Assembly: GCF_002165625.1 (NCBI RefSeq)
Contig: NZ_NGNS01000006.1
Span: 152,434 to 216,433, forward strand
Direction of reading: 5' to 3'
Length of the DNA: 64,000 nt
Source: Neiella marina
Lineage (GTDB): Bacteria > Pseudomonadota > Gammaproteobacteria > Enterobacterales > Neiellaceae
Below, in pieces: positions 29,682-41,086 of this stretch; the stretch's first letter is position 1; each line of letters begins with the position of its first letter. Position numbers and translations under genes: made by a program. Under the pieces are notes generated by a model that searched no databases, was not told the origin of the DNA, and saw nothing but the letters and a program-made list of their open reading frames with translations.

Positions 29682-30755
29682 TTATCCTCTTACTACTCGT
29701 TGGCATAACGACGCCATGCGTTCTGCCGCATCTTGCTTGGCAACATCGCGGCCAGCATTGGCCATATCCAGCAACCGCTGGGGCTGCTTCGCCAGTTGTT
29801 CAATTTGTTGTGCCAGCACCGCAGGTGAAAGCTCACTCTGCGGCATCAGGATGCCTGCGCCTGCTTGCACCAATACTTGGGCATTTTTAGTTTGATGGTC
29901 ATCAACTGCATGAGGCAGAGGAACCAAAATAGACGCACGACCAATTGCCGCCAGTTCCGACACGGTTAGCGCACCAGCGCGACATACTACCAAATCACAC
30001 CACTGATAGGCTTCATCAATGTTGTGAATAAAGTCATCGGCATGGTAAGGCTCGATACCAAAGTGCTGATAGCTATTCTTAATGGTTTCACCATTGCCCT
30101 TGCCTGCTTGGTGCCATACCTCGATCTGACATTCTTTAATCAGTAATGCCAACGCCTCTGGCACCACATCATTGAGCACCTTGGCGCCAAGGCTGCCACC
30201 TACGACTAACAGGCGCAGCGGCCGTTGCTTGGCCAGTTCGGGCAGCGACAAAGCCATTAAACTAGCGCGTACCGGGTTGCCAACCACTTCGCCGCTATCA
30301 AAAGCGCCAGCAAAGGCCATGAGTACCTGATCAGCAAATTTTGCAACATAGCGGTTCGTTAGGCCTGCCACCGCATTTTGCTCGTGTAGTACCACAGGAA
30401 TACCGGCGAGCTTGGCGGCCAATGCACCTGGGCCACTGGCATACCCTCCCATACCAATGACCACTTGGGGTTGGAGTTTCTTCAGCACAGTACGGGCTTG
30501 CATCACAGCCTTTAGTATCTTAAACGGCGCCGTCAGCTTGCGCAGCAAGCCATTGCCCCGCACGCCTTTGATATCAATGAAGTGGATCCGGTAACCATAG
30601 CGCGGCACTAAATCTGCTTCCATCCGCTCAGCAGTGCCAAGCCATTCAATGTGCCAGCCGCGTTGAGCCAGCTGTTCGGCAACAGCTAACCCTGGGAATA
30701 CATGGCCACCGGTCCCGCCTGCCATGATCAACGCGCGTTGGTTGGGCATCGTCAT
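29682..30755 (-). CDS. murG: Lipid II synthase (undecaprenyl-PP-MurNAc-pentapeptide GlcNAc transferase)
   Basis: 357 aa GT-B enzyme on the inner face of the membrane. It adds GlcNAc to lipid I. The N-terminal [17 protein letters not shown] motif and [24 protein letters not shown], and [13 protein letters not shown] are all present. The start forms an ATGA overlap with the end of ftsW. Confidence 0.97.
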   Translation of the reverse strand: MTMPNQRALIMAGGTGGHVFPGLAVAEQLAQRGWHIEWLGTAERMEADLVPRYGYRIHFIDIKGVRGNGLLRKLTAPFKILKAVMQARTVLKKLQPQVVIGMGGYASGPGALAAKLAGIPVVLHEQNAVAGLTNRYVAKFADQVLMAFAGAFDSGEVVGNPVRASLMALSLPELAKQRPLRLLVVGGSLGAKVLNDVVPEALALLIKECQIEVWHQAGKGNGETIKNSYQHFGIEPYHADDFIHNIDEAYQWCDLVVCRAGALTVSELAAIGRASILVPLPHAVDDHQTKNAQVLVQAGAGILMPQSELSPAVLAQQIEQLAKQPQRLLDMANAGRDVAKQDAAERMASLCQRVVRG

Positions 30756-31969
30756 TTGCTACGCCCTCCAACAGCTTGCACATTGGCCATTCGCATTTCA
30801 TGGTCAATACGGATCAATACCGCAATGGCGATACTCAAAATCACCATCGAGCTGCCGCCGTAACTGACCAACGGCAGCGTCAAACCTTTGGTAGGCAATA
30901 ACCCTGCGCTGGCACCAATATTGACTACGCCTTGGAAGCACAACCAGATACCAATACCGCTGGCCAGGAAGCCTTCAAAATAACGTTCGTTGTTGAGCGC
31001 TTCGCGACCAATAAGTAAGCCGCGGAATACAATCACAGATAGCAGTAGCACAACACCGACGACACCGATAAAGCCAAGTTCTTCGGCCAATATGGCGATA
31101 ACAAAATCAGTGTGCGCTTCGGGCAGATAGGACAATTTTTGAATGCTGTTGCCGAGCCCTTCACCCGTCCAACTGCCACGCCCAAACGCCATCAAGGATT
31201 GGGTCAGCTGATAGCCACTGCCAAATGGATCGGCCCACGGATCCCAGAAACTGGTGACCCGGCGCAATCGGTAAGGTGAAAACATGATCAGCAACACCAC
31301 TGCACCAACACCAGTCATCACCAATGCGGCAAATTGCCACAACTTAGCACCCGCCAAGAACAGCATGCCCATGGTTGTCACTAACATCACCACCACAGTG
31401 CCAAGGTCAGGTTGCATAATGAGCAAACAAGCGAGAAAGAAAAACACCACCAAGGGCTTGAGGAATCCTTTGACGTTTTCCCTCACTTCATCGTGGCGCC
31501 GAACCAAATAACCTGCGAGATACGAGAAGAAAAACAACTTGGCTAGTTCAGCCACTTGGATGTTAATTGGCCCCAACGCTAACCATCGAGTACTGCCGTT
31601 AACCTTTTTACCAATAATCAGCACCGCAACCAGTAATACAAATGCGATTAACAGCAGCAACGAGTTGCCTTGCTGCCAGCGATACATGGGGACGTGCAAG
31701 ATAGCACCAGCAACGGCCAAGGCAATGCACAAGAACACCGCATGACGAATCGCAAAATGATATGGGTTGCCGAAGATTTTCTGTGCCTCGGGGATTGATG
31801 CAGACATCACCATAACGAGGCCAGTGGCCATTAGCGCAAGGGCACAAGTAATCAGAGTGCCATCATATAAAGATGGTGCTGCTGGACGACCTTCGGTGCG
31901 CGCCAATAACAATTGCGTCCACGCCGGCCATGTCCAGTTACTGCGCCATTGGCTCAGAGTTGCCATCAT
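30752..31969 (-). CDS. ftsW: Septal peptidoglycan polymerase FtsW (SEDS family)
   Basis: 405 aa with about ten membrane segments. SEDS glycosyltransferase that works with FtsI. Family motifs: [11 protein letters not shown] in TM1-2, [21 protein letters not shown] around 120-140, [17 protein letters not shown], and the C-terminal [18 protein letters not shown]. The N-terminus has a roughly 45-residue cytoplasmic extension. Overlaps murD by 4 bases. Confidence 0.96.
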   Translation of the reverse strand: MMATLSQWRSNWTWPAWTQLLLARTEGRPAAPSLYDGTLITCALALMATGLVMVMSASIPEAQKIFGNPYHFAIRHAVFLCIALAVAGAILHVPMYRWQQGNSLLLLIAFVLLVAVLIIGKKVNGSTRWLALGPINIQVAELAKLFFFSYLAGYLVRRHDEVRENVKGFLKPLVVFFFLACLLIMQPDLGTVVVMLVTTMGMLFLAGAKLWQFAALVMTGVGAVVLLIMFSPYRLRRVTSFWDPWADPFGSGYQLTQSLMAFGRGSWTGEGLGNSIQKLSYLPEAHTDFVIAILAEELGFIGVVGVVLLLSVIVFRGLLIGREALNNERYFEGFLASGIGIWLCFQGVVNIGASAGLLPTKGLTLPLVSYGGSSMVILSIAIAVLIRIDHEMRMANVQAVGGRSK

Positions 31970-33294
31970 TGCGACACCTCTCTAGCCAGTTGAGCAAACT
32001 GTTCTCCGCGAACCATGTAGTTAGGGAACTGATCGATGCTGGCACATGCTGGTGATAACAGCACGAGGTCGCCATAGCAGCTAATGTCATTGGCTAGTCG
32101 AACCGCTTCTTCCAAGTCATTGACCAGTCGCGCCTGACGTCGTTTGTTGGCCAGCTTCACCGCATCTTTGCCAAAGCAGATTAATTCATCGACCTGCTGG
32201 TTCAACACCTTGCACAAACTGCAGAAGTCGGAGCCCTTACCGTCGCCTCCAGCCAACAAGATCAATTTACCTTGATAACTTCCCGCCAGCCCTTGCAAGG
32301 CAGCAAGTGTGGCACCTTCATTTGTCGCTTTTGAGTCGTTGACCCACACCACACCATGTTGATCATAAACCGTTTGACAACGATGAGGCAGACCACCAAA
32401 CGACTTAAGTACAGCTAAACAAGGCGTTAGGTCATCAACAAATTCAGTGACACAGGCCAATGCAGCCAACGCATTGGCTTGATTATGGGAACCCAGCATG
32501 GCCATGTCTTCAGCGTGCATGATGGCACGTCGACCAAAGTGCAATTGATTGCCTTGCAACGACCATTGCTGCTCATCAGAGCCACTATCTAAGCCGAAGC
32601 TGACTTGTTGCTGAGTTGGCGTCGCCGGCTTTGTGTTGCGATCTTGACGATTCCAAACCGCCAACTTTGCGTCATCGTATATAAGGTTTTTCGTTGCTGC
32701 GTAATGCTCGAAACTGTCATAGCGATCAAGATGATCAGCGGTGACATTAAGGCAGCAAGCAACATCGGCACGCAGCGAATGCGTTGTTTCCAACTGGAAG
32801 CTCGATAACTCCATAACGAGCACTTGCGCATCACTGCCAATTTCATCCAAAACCGGCACACCGATATTGCCGATAGCTGCCGCCTTAACTCCAGCGGCAT
32901 TGAGCATCTGCGTCACTAACGTAGTGACCGTCGATTTACCGTTCGATCCTGTAATGGCAATCCGAGGACGTGAATCTGCCCGGCAGAACAGTTCAACATC
33001 ACCAATAATCTCTGTTCCTGATTGCGCTGCTTTTTCAATTGCAGGCGTCGCAATAGCGATACCCGGGCTCACAACCAGCACGTCGCAGCAACTGAGCAAT
33101 TCATCATCGAATTCACCGAGATGAACAGTCAGTGAGACATCAAACTGAGTTATCAGCTGGCTCGCATTCGTGGCCAGTGTGTCGCGACTATCAAACAGCA
33201 CAGGCTGTTGACCTTGGGCCAACAGCCAGCGAAGTACCGAGCAACCTGTTTGCCCCATACCTACAATGCCGATTTTGTCAGTCGCTAAATTCAA
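31966..33294 (-). CDS. murD: UDP-MurNAc-L-alanine-D-glutamate ligase
   Basis: 442 aa (E. coli 438). Adds D-Glu to the stem. N-terminal [20 protein letters not shown] loop [22 protein letters not shown] type motif ([11 protein letters not shown]), [10 protein letters not shown], and [12 protein letters not shown]. Begins 13 bases after mraY. Confidence 0.97.
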   Translation of the reverse strand: MNLATDKIGIVGMGQTGCSVLRWLLAQGQQPVLFDSRDTLATNASQLITQFDVSLTVHLGEFDDELLSCCDVLVVSPGIAIATPAIEKAAQSGTEIIGDVELFCRADSRPRIAITGSNGKSTVTTLVTQMLNAAGVKAAAIGNIGVPVLDEIGSDAQVLVMELSSFQLETTHSLRADVACCLNVTADHLDRYDSFEHYAATKNLIYDDAKLAVWNRQDRNTKPATPTQQQVSFGLDSGSDEQQWSLQGNQLHFGRRAIMHAEDMAMLGSHNQANALAALACVTEFVDDLTPCLAVLKSFGGLPHRCQTVYDQHGVVWVNDSKATNEGATLAALQGLAGSYQGKLILLAGGDGKGSDFCSLCKVLNQQVDELICFGKDAVKLANKRRQARLVNDLEEAVRLANDISCYGDLVLLSPACASIDQFPNYMVRGEQFAQLAREVSQ

Positions 33295-33307
33295 TGTTTG
33301 TCCCCTG

Positions 33308-34390
33308 TTAGCGCACTTTCAACGTTGCTAAGCCAATGAGCACCAAGATCAAACTGATAATCCAAAAACGAACAATCACCCGTGGCTCGGGCCAGCCTTT
33401 GAGCTCATAGTGGTGATGAATCGGTGCCATGCGGAAAATGCGCTGACCACGTAATTTGTATGAGCCCACTTGCAGGATTACCGACACGGTTTCCATCACA
33501 AACACACCGCCCATGATGAACAGTACCAGTTCCTGGCGTACCAAAATCGCCAAGGTGCCAAGCGCAGCCCCCAGCGATAACGAACCAACATCACCCATAA
33601 AAACTTGTGCCGGATAAGTGTTAAACCACAAGAAGCCGAGCCCAGCACCAACAATGGCGGCGCAGACAATCACTAGTTCGGAAGTTTCTGGGATATATGG
33701 AATATGCAGATAGCTAGAGAAGTTGACGTTGCCGGTAACATAGGCAAAGAAGCCAAATGCAGCGGCAACCATCACCGTCGGCAAGATCGCTAAACCATCT
33801 AAGCCATCAGTTAAATTCACCGCATTGCTGGTACCAACAATAACGAAATAACTCAGCAGCAGATACATGGCACCGAGTTGCGGCATCACATCTTTAAAGA
33901 ATGGCACGACGAGCAGGGTTTCGGCTTCCAAGTGTGCTGTTTGATAAAGGAAGAATGCGGTGCCAATAGCCACTACTGACTGCCAAAAGTACTTCCACTT
34001 GGCAATCAAGCCTTTCGGATCTTTGCGGATCACCTTGCGGTAGTCATCGACCCAACCAATCGCACCAAAGGCGGCTATGACAAAGATCATCACCCACACA
34101 TAACGATTACTCAGATCGGCCCACAACAGGGTTGCCAGCAGAATGGCGGCCAGAATTAGCACCCCACCCATAGTTGGTGTGCCTGCCTTGCTGAAATGCG
34201 ACTCTGGACCATCATCGCGAACAGTCTGACCGATCTGCATCGTTTGCAAGAAACGAATGACTTTGGGGCCAAGTAGCAACGCCACCATTAAGCCGGTCAG
34301 GATACTGACAATTACTCGCAACGTCAGATATGAAAAGACGTTAAAACCAGAATAAAACTGCGTCAGCCAGTCCGCTAGCCAAACTAACAT
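33308..34390 (-). CDS. mraY: Phospho-MurNAc-pentapeptide translocase
   Basis: 360 aa, same length as E. coli MraY, with ten membrane segments. Transfers phospho-MurNAc-pentapeptide to undecaprenyl phosphate to give lipid I. Motifs: [13 protein letters not shown], the DDYRKV Mg site (WVDDYRKV), [23 protein letters not shown], and the [14 protein letters not shown] stretch. Overlaps murF by 7 bases. Confidence 0.98.
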   Translation of the reverse strand: MLVWLADWLTQFYSGFNVFSYLTLRVIVSILTGLMVALLLGPKVIRFLQTMQIGQTVRDDGPESHFSKAGTPTMGGVLILAAILLATLLWADLSNRYVWVMIFVIAAFGAIGWVDDYRKVIRKDPKGLIAKWKYFWQSVVAIGTAFFLYQTAHLEAETLLVVPFFKDVMPQLGAMYLLLSYFVIVGTSNAVNLTDGLDGLAILPTVMVAAAFGFFAYVTGNVNFSSYLHIPYIPETSELVIVCAAIVGAGLGFLWFNTYPAQVFMGDVGSLSLGAALGTLAILVRQELVLFIMGGVFVMETVSVILQVGSYKLRGQRIFRMAPIHHHYELKGWPEPRVIVRFWIISLILVLIGLATLKVR

Positions 34391-35784
34391 GATATTTCCT
34401 CTTTACTGCGCAACCATTGCTGCAGTCGTTCAATTACGCGCTCCATCGCCGCACTGCGTGAGCCTTTGACCAACATTCGCACCGGTTGCGGTTGTTGACC
34501 AATCCACTCAGTCAGAGCAGCCATCAAGGCATCAATCTCGTAAAAGTGTTCGCCGTGCCCTGTTTGGCTGCCATAGCCATGTTGAGCCACCTCACTTAAT
34601 GAACCCAAAGTAAACAGCGCATTGACGCCCTTATCCTTGGCATAAGCCCCGGCTTCCTGATGGTGTTGACGAGCCCAGCCACCGAGTTCACCCATATCGC
34701 CCATCACCAATGCAGTTTGTTCATCTCGGCAGGTTGTTAATACATCGACTGCCGCTTTCACTGATGCCAGATTGGCGTTATAGGTGTCGTCAATGACGGT
34801 CAATCCATCTGCCAGTGTTTGGGCGTCAAGACGACCTTTGACAAACACCCCTGCTTCCAAGGCGGTGGCGATTTCAACAATGCCAATACCCATGGCATAG
34901 GCCGCGGCACTGGCAGCCAAGGCATTGTCGATATTGTGTAATCCTGCCATTGGCAAACACATGTCAATTGATTCATGACCGATGGATAGCACGAATTGGC
35001 TACTGTCTTGTTCAAGCTCAATATGGCTGGCGCGCACTTGCGCTTCTGCGGCACCTTGACGAGACCAAGTCACCACTTGCTTGTCGCTAAGCTTGCGCTG
35101 CCATTGTTGCGCGTACTTGTTGTGGTAATCGAAGATGGCAACACCCTGAGCTGGTAAACCTTGGAAAATTTCAGATTTTGCGTTAGCAATGCCTTGCTCT
35201 GAGCCAAAGCCTTCAAGATGAGCGCTACCAATATTGGTGATCATCGCTACCTTGGGCTTAACGAGGCTAGTGGTGTAAGCAATTTCGCCCTGATGATTGG
35301 CGCCCAACTCCATCACACCATGGGTGTATTGGTGGGTTAACCGCAGTAGAGTTAGCGGCACGCCAATTTCGTTATTGAAGTTACCCGCAGTGGCCAACAC
35401 TTTGTGATGCTTGCCGATAATTGCCGCGGTCATTTCTTTTACCGTGGTTTTGCCTGCACTGCCGGTAATCGCGACGTTTTTGGTTTGACAGCGATCAGCG
35501 ACCAACGATGCAATAGCACCTAGAGCGAGCTTAGTATCTTCAACAATCAAATGTGGTAAGTCAGACTCCACCGGTTTGCTAACCACCAACGCAATGGCGC
35601 CGGCTTGCTGAGCTTGAACTAAGAAATCATGGCCATCAAAACGCTCGCCAACCAAGGCTAAAAACAGAGCATTATCGCTCACTTTGCGAGTGTCGGTAGT
35701 CACCGACTCTATCACTAGCTGACCATCGCCAATCAGTGTGGCATCGAGCGCCAGAGCAAGCTCTTGGAGATTCAATGGAATCAC
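34384..35784 (-). CDS. murF: UDP-MurNAc-tripeptide-D-Ala-D-Ala ligase
   Basis: 466 aa (E. coli 452). Adds the D-Ala-D-Ala made by DdlB. Seen: [21 protein letters not shown] loop [37 protein letters not shown], and [15 protein letters not shown]. Overlaps murE by 4 bases. Confidence 0.97.
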   Translation of the reverse strand: MIPLNLQELALALDATLIGDGQLVIESVTTDTRKVSDNALFLALVGERFDGHDFLVQAQQAGAIALVVSKPVESDLPHLIVEDTKLALGAIASLVADRCQTKNVAITGSAGKTTVKEMTAAIIGKHHKVLATAGNFNNEIGVPLTLLRLTHQYTHGVMELGANHQGEIAYTTSLVKPKVAMITNIGSAHLEGFGSEQGIANAKSEIFQGLPAQGVAIFDYHNKYAQQWQRKLSDKQVVTWSRQGAAEAQVRASHIELEQDSSQFVLSIGHESIDMCLPMAGLHNIDNALAASAAAYAMGIGIVEIATALEAGVFVKGRLDAQTLADGLTVIDDTYNANLASVKAAVDVLTTCRDEQTALVMGDMGELGGWARQHHQEAGAYAKDKGVNALFTLGSLSEVAQHGYGSQTGHGEHFYEIDALMAALTEWIGQQPQPVRMLVKGSRSAAMERVIERLQQWLRSKEEISC

Positions 35785-37274
35785 AAAGTCACCTCCAGTA
35801 GGCTCTGCACCACAGCTCGGTCGCTGAAGTTGAGGCGTTGCTCAGCAATCAATTGATAATCTTCATGGCCCTTGCCAGCAATGACGATAAGGTCATCCGC
35901 ATTTGCCTCTCGCAAAGCGGTTTGAATGGCTTGGTGACGATCATCAACAACAAGCACCGCTGCTGGTGTTTGGAAGCCAGTCATAATATCGGCACAAATA
36001 TCTTGTTGCGCCTCACTGCGCGGATTATCAGCGGTGACAATCACATGGTCGGCATATTGTTCTGCGGCCTCAGCCATGAGTGGCCGCTTGCCTTTGTCGC
36101 GATCGCCACCGCAGCCAAATACCAGCCATAGCTTTCCTTGACAGTGGTACCGTGCTGCTTGCAGAGCAACAGCTAGGGCGTCAGGCGTGTGGGCATAATC
36201 AACGATACAAACTGGATGTTCGGGCTGCTGGAAACTTTCCATACGACCGGCCACTGGAGTTAACTCGGCAAACGCTGTAATCAGTTCAGCCAAGGGAATA
36301 CCCGCAGCTAGCAGCGGCCCCAGTGCGGCCAATAAATTACTCAGATTGAAACGACCCAGTAGTGGGACATGAGCTTCTGCATTACCCCAACTGGAAGCCA
36401 AACAAATATCAAAGCCTGTCGCTGTTGGCGTCAGTTGCTCAACGCCAATCCATTTCGAATACTGGCGCAAGCCGGCGATGTCATCGATGCCATAGGCAAT
36501 CGTGTCGACACTAACTTCCGACAACAGCTTGCGACCAAATGGGTCATCAGCATTAATCGTTGCGCTAACCAGGGTCGGCCAGTGGAACAAGGCAGATTTA
36601 GCTTCGCCGTATGCTGCCATACTGCCATGATAATCAAGGTGGTCGCGGCTTAAATTGGTAAACACAGCGTGCTCGAAAGCGACGCCTCCGACTCGGTTCT
36701 GCACCAAACCATGGGACGACACTTCCATGCACACCCAGTTGGGATGCTCGGCGCAATGTGACTGCTTTAATTGCGCTAACAAACGATGAACGGTTAACGC
36801 ATCTGGCGTAGTATTCGGTAACTCATGGAGCGCTTGTGGGTCACCATACCCCAGAGTACCGATCACGCCAGCGCGGTGTTTCAAAGCTTGAAGCAGCTGC
36901 ACCATGTAGTGAGTCACCGAGGTCTTGCCATTGGTTCCAGTCACGCCCACAGCCACCGGCGCTCCGATAGCATTTTGATAAAAGCGCGCCGCCAATTCGC
37001 CGAGTTGCTCGGGAAGCTGAGTCAGTTCAACCACTGGTACCTGCCATTGGCTATTAACATGGACTCGCTCGCCATCGACCAGCACCGCGCAGGCTCCTTG
37101 GCAAATAGCTGCATTAATAAAATCGGCGCCATTGCGCTGATGACCGCGCAAAGCAACAAAGACATCGCCATGGCTAATTTGACGACTATCTAAAACCAAA
37201 TGACGCGCAGTTACATCAGCAACGCGCGCGCTTATTCCCCAGGGCTTGACGATGTCGCGTAAACGCTTGCTCAT
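35781..37274 (-). CDS. murE: UDP-MurNAc-L-Ala-D-Glu ligase, meso-DAP type
   Basis: 497 aa from the ATG at 37274, which overlaps the ftsI stop as ATGA and has GAGGG 8 bases upstream; another ATG at 37280 is too close to that site. E. coli MurE has 495 aa. ATP loop GVTGTNGKTSVTHY, MEVSSHGLVQNRV, FTNLSRDHLDYHG. The DNPRSE motif indicates meso-diaminopimelate rather than lysine as substrate, so the murein is DAP type. Confidence 0.97.
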   Translation of the reverse strand: MSKRLRDIVKPWGISARVADVTARHLVLDSRQISHGDVFVALRGHQRNGADFINAAICQGACAVLVDGERVHVNSQWQVPVVELTQLPEQLGELAARFYQNAIGAPVAVGVTGTNGKTSVTHYMVQLLQALKHRAGVIGTLGYGDPQALHELPNTTPDALTVHRLLAQLKQSHCAEHPNWVCMEVSSHGLVQNRVGGVAFEHAVFTNLSRDHLDYHGSMAAYGEAKSALFHWPTLVSATINADDPFGRKLLSEVSVDTIAYGIDDIAGLRQYSKWIGVEQLTPTATGFDICLASSWGNAEAHVPLLGRFNLSNLLAALGPLLAAGIPLAELITAFAELTPVAGRMESFQQPEHPVCIVDYAHTPDALAVALQAARYHCQGKLWLVFGCGGDRDKGKRPLMAEAAEQYADHVIVTADNPRSEAQQDICADIMTGFQTPAAVLVVDDRHQAIQTALREANADDLIVIAGKGHEDYQLIAEQRLNFSDRAVVQSLLEVTL

Positions 37275-38998
37275 GGCCATACCCTCGCGTAATCAGATGT
37301 ATCCGCATCAGGCGGAATGTTGAGGTAATGAAGCGCTCCAGCCATCACGGCAGAAAACACCGGCGCAGCAACATCACCGCCGTAATACTTATCGCCAGCG
37401 GGCTCATTAATGACGACCGCAATGGCCAACTTGGGCTGAGACAAGGGGGCGACACCGGCAAAGTCAGCAACATATTCTTCACCGTATCCGCCGGCAATGG
37501 CCTTACGGGCGGTGCCAGTCTTGCCTGCAACGCGGTAACCCGGTACCCGAGCCTTGGTACCTGTTCCACCTTCTTCGGTCACTGATTCGAGCATTTCAAG
37601 CACATTTGCCACATGCCGCTCATCAATCACTCGATCGCCGTTCGGCAACTCATTGAGTTTCAGAATCGACAGCGGGTATTTGATACCTCCAGCGCCCAAC
37701 ACGGCATACGCCCGAGCCAGCTGAATCGGTGTGATGGTCATGCCATAACCAAATGACAACGTCGCTAATTCAAAGTCAGACCACTTGCGGCGAATCGATA
37801 AATGGCCCATCGACTCACCCGGTAACATGGCATCTGACAAACCGCCAAATCCCAATTGGAAAAAGGTTTCGATCAGCTGATCAGGGCTCGATTGCAGCGC
37901 CATTTTGGTGACACCAACGTTGCTCGATTTTTGCAATACCGCCCGCACGGACATGTCGCCATAGTTTTTGCTATCACGCACTTCTCGGCCACCGATGCGC
38001 ATCCAACCCGGCGACGTACTAATCACCGAGTCTGCATCAATAACACCATTGGCTAAGGCTCCCAGTACCACCATAGGCTTCACTGTCGAGCCAGGTTCAA
38101 AGGCATCGGTTACCGCGCGATTGCGCATTCTGAATGGGTCGCGGTCAGCGCGATTATTGGGATTAAATGATGGCGTATTAGCTAGCGCTAATATTTCACC
38201 AGTTTCAACATCGATCACCACTACCGAACCAGAAGTTGCACCGTGATACTCGGTCGCAATTTTAAGTTCTCGATAGGCCAGAGCTTGAATCCGTTGATCA
38301 ATGGCCAACTCAATATCGCCCGGCTTCTCACGGGCTTCAATAATGCCTAACTCTTCCACGGTACGACCGGAGCGATCTTTGCGGATCCGGCGCTTCTCTG
38401 GGCTACCGATAAGCCAGTCGTTAAAGGTTGATTCGATGCCCTCAATACCATCGGCATCAATGTTGGTGACACCAACAATGTGAGCACTCACTTCGCCCGC
38501 TGGATAAAAACGGCGAGATTCTGTTTTAAGGAACACTCCAGGTAACTTGAGTTTGCGAACATACTCAGACAATGCTGGCGTTACTTGCCGCTTGATGTAC
38601 ATAAAACGGCGGTTAGGTGACGACTCGATCTTAGCAATCAGCTCCGCGGCTTTAATACCAAGGGCATCGGCAAGAGCGGTCCAATGCTGACGCTTTTGAA
38701 TACCGCCACGGTCGGCAATCACTTTCGGATCGACCCACACCGCTTTAACCGGCACACTCACAGCCAACTCTTCGCCATGACGGTCGGTGATAGTACCGCG
38801 CTGAACATCGCCAGTTTTAGTTCGTAGTGAACGCATATCGCCTTCGCGCTTGAGACGTTCAGGTTCAAGGACTTGAATGTAGGCTGCCCGCGCCACCAGC
38901 ATGGTAAACATCAAACCAATAGCAACCACCACGGTATAAAACCGCCATGGGATCACCGTTGGTCGGAGCTTACGCTTAGCGTGAGTGGAGCGGCTCAT
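37271..38998 (-). CDS. ftsI: Septal transpeptidase FtsI (PBP3)
   Basis: 575 aa (E. coli 588). Class B penicillin-binding protein with one membrane anchor near 17-40, a pedestal domain, and the transpeptidase domain. Active site S304-T-V-K307; SSN in LQKSSNVGVTK; KTGT in RVAGKTGTARK. Crosslinks septal murein with FtsW. Overlaps ftsL by 4 bases at its start. Confidence 0.97.
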   Translation of the reverse strand: MSRSTHAKRKLRPTVIPWRFYTVVVAIGLMFTMLVARAAYIQVLEPERLKREGDMRSLRTKTGDVQRGTITDRHGEELAVSVPVKAVWVDPKVIADRGGIQKRQHWTALADALGIKAAELIAKIESSPNRRFMYIKRQVTPALSEYVRKLKLPGVFLKTESRRFYPAGEVSAHIVGVTNIDADGIEGIESTFNDWLIGSPEKRRIRKDRSGRTVEELGIIEAREKPGDIELAIDQRIQALAYRELKIATEYHGATSGSVVVIDVETGEILALANTPSFNPNNRADRDPFRMRNRAVTDAFEPGSTVKPMVVLGALANGVIDADSVISTSPGWMRIGGREVRDSKNYGDMSVRAVLQKSSNVGVTKMALQSSPDQLIETFFQLGFGGLSDAMLPGESMGHLSIRRKWSDFELATLSFGYGMTITPIQLARAYAVLGAGGIKYPLSILKLNELPNGDRVIDERHVANVLEMLESVTEEGGTGTKARVPGYRVAGKTGTARKAIAGGYGEEYVADFAGVAPLSQPKLAIAVVINEPAGDKYYGGDVAAPVFSAVMAGALHYLNIPPDADTSDYARVWP

Positions 38999-39303
38999 CG
39001 AACCTCCACCAGAGTTTGGTTAGCTCGCGATGGCCTGACCATACCCAGTTGCTTGGTTGCTTTGCGACTGATGCGACTGTGCTCAGCAAGTGCGCCTTCT
39101 TCGAGTCGCAAGTGACGCCATTCAATATCGAGATGGTCACGCTGCTGTTTCAACTCATCGAGCTGAGCTGTCAGCTGACGATTGTCATAGGCTAGTTGCA
39201 CCACAGCAAAAGCGCTGGCCAATACCGCGATACCGAGAGTCCAGCGTAACTTGTAACGCAGGACATCTCGCAGCATTACTTTCACTAGCAGGGGGTGACT
39301 CAT
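38995..39303 (-). CDS. ftsL: Cell division protein FtsL
   Basis: 102 aa. One membrane segment (about 20-40: [17 protein letters not shown]) then a leucine-heptad coiled coil ([18 protein letters not shown], about 48-75). Forms the FtsQLB complex that activates FtsWI. Identified mainly by size, topology and position between rsmH and ftsI. Overlaps both neighbours by 4 bases. Confidence 0.92.
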   Translation of the reverse strand: MSHPLLVKVMLRDVLRYKLRWTLGIAVLASAFAVVQLAYDNRQLTAQLDELKQQRDHLDIEWRHLRLEEGALAEHSRISRKATKQLGMVRPSRANQTLVEVR

Positions 39304-40244
39304 TGCTTCACCCCCTGCTTTTCAGCGACCCTCAGTACAGAGCTGCGCGCACGGCTATTGATTTCAATTTCCTGCGCTGAGGGTTTAATCGCCTTGCCAA
39401 TCGCTTTTAATGGCAATGACTGTTTCAACTGTTCTTCAGTGAGTGGCAAACCACGCGGCGGCGGCGTGCCTTTGCTATGATGGCGAATAAATTGCTTCAC
39501 AATCCGGTCTTCAAGCGAGTGGAAGCTGATCACTGACAAGCGCCCTTCGTCAGCTAGCGCGTCAAGCGCTCCATCTAATGCTTGGCGAATTTCTTCTAAC
39601 TCGGAATTGATATAAATCCGAATTGCCTGAAAACTGCGAGTGGCAGGGTGTTTGTTCTTTTCTCGCTTGGGGCTGACCTTAGCAATCAAATCAGCGAGCT
39701 GATGGGTCGTGGTTAGTGGCGCGTCATCGCGATGAGCAACAATCGCTTTGGCAATCCGCCAAGCAAAACGCTCTTCACCGAATTCTTTGAGCACCCAGCT
39801 GATCTCATCAGCCTCGGCTTCAGCCAGCCACTGTGCAGCATTGCGGCCGGAAGTGGGGTCCATCCGCATGTCGAGTGGTCCATCTCGCAAAAAGCTAAAG
39901 CCGCGGTCGGCCTGATCGAGTTGCGGCGAGGAAACCCCTAAATCAAATAAGATGCCATCAACTTTGCCAATTAGCTCACGTTGTTCCAGATAGCTGTGGA
40001 TGTGGGAGAAAGGACCATGCTGGATGCTAAATCGTGGATCGTTGATCTGCGTTGCGGTGGCAATGGCTTGCGGATCGCGGTCAATCGCAATCAATTGGCC
40101 GTCAGGGCCGAGACGGGACAATATCTCTCTGCTGTGGCCACCGCGACCAAAAGTCGCGTCCACATAGATCCCATCCGTTTTGATCGCCAACGCATCCACT
40201 GCTTCATGCAGTAATACGGTGACATGCTCCTGACTCGCTGCCAT
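39300..40244 (-). CDS. rsmH: 16S rRNA C1402 N4-methyltransferase
   Basis: 314 aa (E. coli RsmH/MraW 313). AdoMet-dependent methylation of C1402 in the ribosomal P-site. N-terminal [16 protein letters not shown] site [28 protein letters not shown], and [13 protein letters not shown]. Its start directly abuts the mraZ stop with no intergenic base. Confidence 0.97.
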   Translation of the reverse strand: MAASQEHVTVLLHEAVDALAIKTDGIYVDATFGRGGHSREILSRLGPDGQLIAIDRDPQAIATATQINDPRFSIQHGPFSHIHSYLEQRELIGKVDGILFDLGVSSPQLDQADRGFSFLRDGPLDMRMDPTSGRNAAQWLAEAEADEISWVLKEFGEERFAWRIAKAIVAHRDDAPLTTTHQLADLIAKVSPKREKNKHPATRSFQAIRIYINSELEEIRQALDGALDALADEGRLSVISFHSLEDRIVKQFIRHHSKGTPPPRGLPLTEEQLKQSLPLKAIGKAIKPSAQEIEINSRARSSVLRVAEKQGVKQ

Positions 40245-40703
40245 TTAAATACTTATGTTTAGAAGGTTATCGCTTAATGGTTCATCATCGGCAAGCTGTG
40301 CTGCCAAGTCCTTGTCCACCTGGGCTTGCCAGTTGTCATCGGACCAAATTTCAAATTTGTTGGTTTGTCCAACCAGCGTGATTTGCTTTTCTAAAGAGGC
40401 AAATTGACGCAGTTTGGCGGGGATCAGAAAGCGGCCATTTTTGTCCATATCACAATCGCTGGCATGACCGATCAACAGCCGTTGCAAACGACGTTCAGCT
40501 TCTTTCATGCTGGAGAGCCGGCGTAATTGTGCTTCAATGGCTTCCCATTCGGGCAGGGGATATAGCAGTAAGCAGGGCGAGGCAACGTCAATGGTACATA
40601 CCAGACGCCCTCCACATTGATTCATCAGCATGTCGCGATAGCGCGAGGGTACAGCGAGCCGTCCCTTACTATCCAAGCTGATTGCACTTGCCCCACGAAA
40701 CAT
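40245..40703 (-). CDS. mraZ: Transcriptional regulator MraZ
   Basis: 152 aa from the ATG at 40703, exactly the E. coli length; the open frame extends 10 codons further but MFRGA is the conserved start and AGGTGG lies just upstream. Two SpoVT/AbrB-like domains each carry a D-x-x-G-R motif (SLDSKGRLAVP and DMDKNGRFLIP). MraZ is a DNA-binding ring protein that represses the dcw operon by binding GTGGG repeats, which are present before it. Confidence 0.96.
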   Translation of the reverse strand: MFRGASAISLDSKGRLAVPSRYRDMLMNQCGGRLVCTIDVASPCLLLYPLPEWEAIEAQLRRLSSMKEAERRLQRLLIGHASDCDMDKNGRFLIPAKLRQFASLEKQITLVGQTNKFEIWSDDNWQAQVDKDLAAQLADDEPLSDNLLNISI

Positions 40704-40749
40704 GATCCACCTTTGTGTCGTAACATTCGACACACTAATTCAACAATGA

Positions 40750-40775
40750 TCCACTTTGATCCACTTTTTCCCACG
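40750..40775 (-). promoter_or_regulatory. MraZ operator, three GTGG(G/A) repeats
   Basis: On the minus strand GTGGG, GTGGA, GTGGA occur at an exact 10-base period (plus-strand CCAC at 40751, 40761 and 40771). This is the arrangement of the E. coli MraZ site TGGGN-N5 repeated. It overlaps the predicted transcription start of the dcw operon. Confidence 0.8.
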
Positions 40776-40781
40776 AAAGCT

Positions 40782-40811
40782 AGTTTAGGGATTGCAAACA
40801 AGGTCTGTCAA
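40782..40811 (-). promoter_or_regulatory. Main dcw promoter (Pmra)
   Basis: Minus strand TTGACA (40806-40811, perfect -35), 18 bases, TAAACT (40782-40787). The start point would fall close to the first MraZ repeat, 70-80 bases before mraZ. Confidence 0.7.
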
Positions 40812-40965
40812 GGGAGGTGATGAGGCTTTTATGGCAATAAAAAAGCGGCTTTCAGCTAACCGATTGGTATTGCATAAGAAGTGGGAAATGATGGCATAAA
40901 TGTGACAATCAAAGGGCTGGCGAAGGTTTGAACAAGATCGATTTTTTGACAAAAGTGATCGCTTG

Positions 40966-40990
40966 GTGGATCAAAGTGGGCAGATGGGGA
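40966..40990 (+). repeat. Second MraZ-like repeat cluster, opposite orientation
   Basis: GTGGA (40966-40970) and GTGGG (40976-40980) at a 10-base step, followed by GGGGA (40986-40990). It points the other way and lies about 190 bases upstream of the dcw operator, just after a TTGACA (40946-40951). Whether MraZ binds it is unknown. The rest of 40812-41048 shows nothing else that I can support. Confidence 0.35.
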
Positions 40991-41048
40991 AGATCACAAA
41001 TTTGTTGATTAATTGTTCAATTGCTCAGTTTTATCGACATAAGTGAGC

Positions 41049-41066
41049 GCTCGGCGTTCACCGAGC
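41049..41066. other. Small hairpin downstream of the 56-aa ORF
   Basis: GCTCGG, loop CGTTCA, CCGAGC. On the minus strand it lies 21 bases after the stop of the small ORF. No T-run follows, so it is a stabilising hairpin at most. Confidence 0.4.
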
Positions 41067-41086
41067 TAGGCGATTTATGCTCCAAA

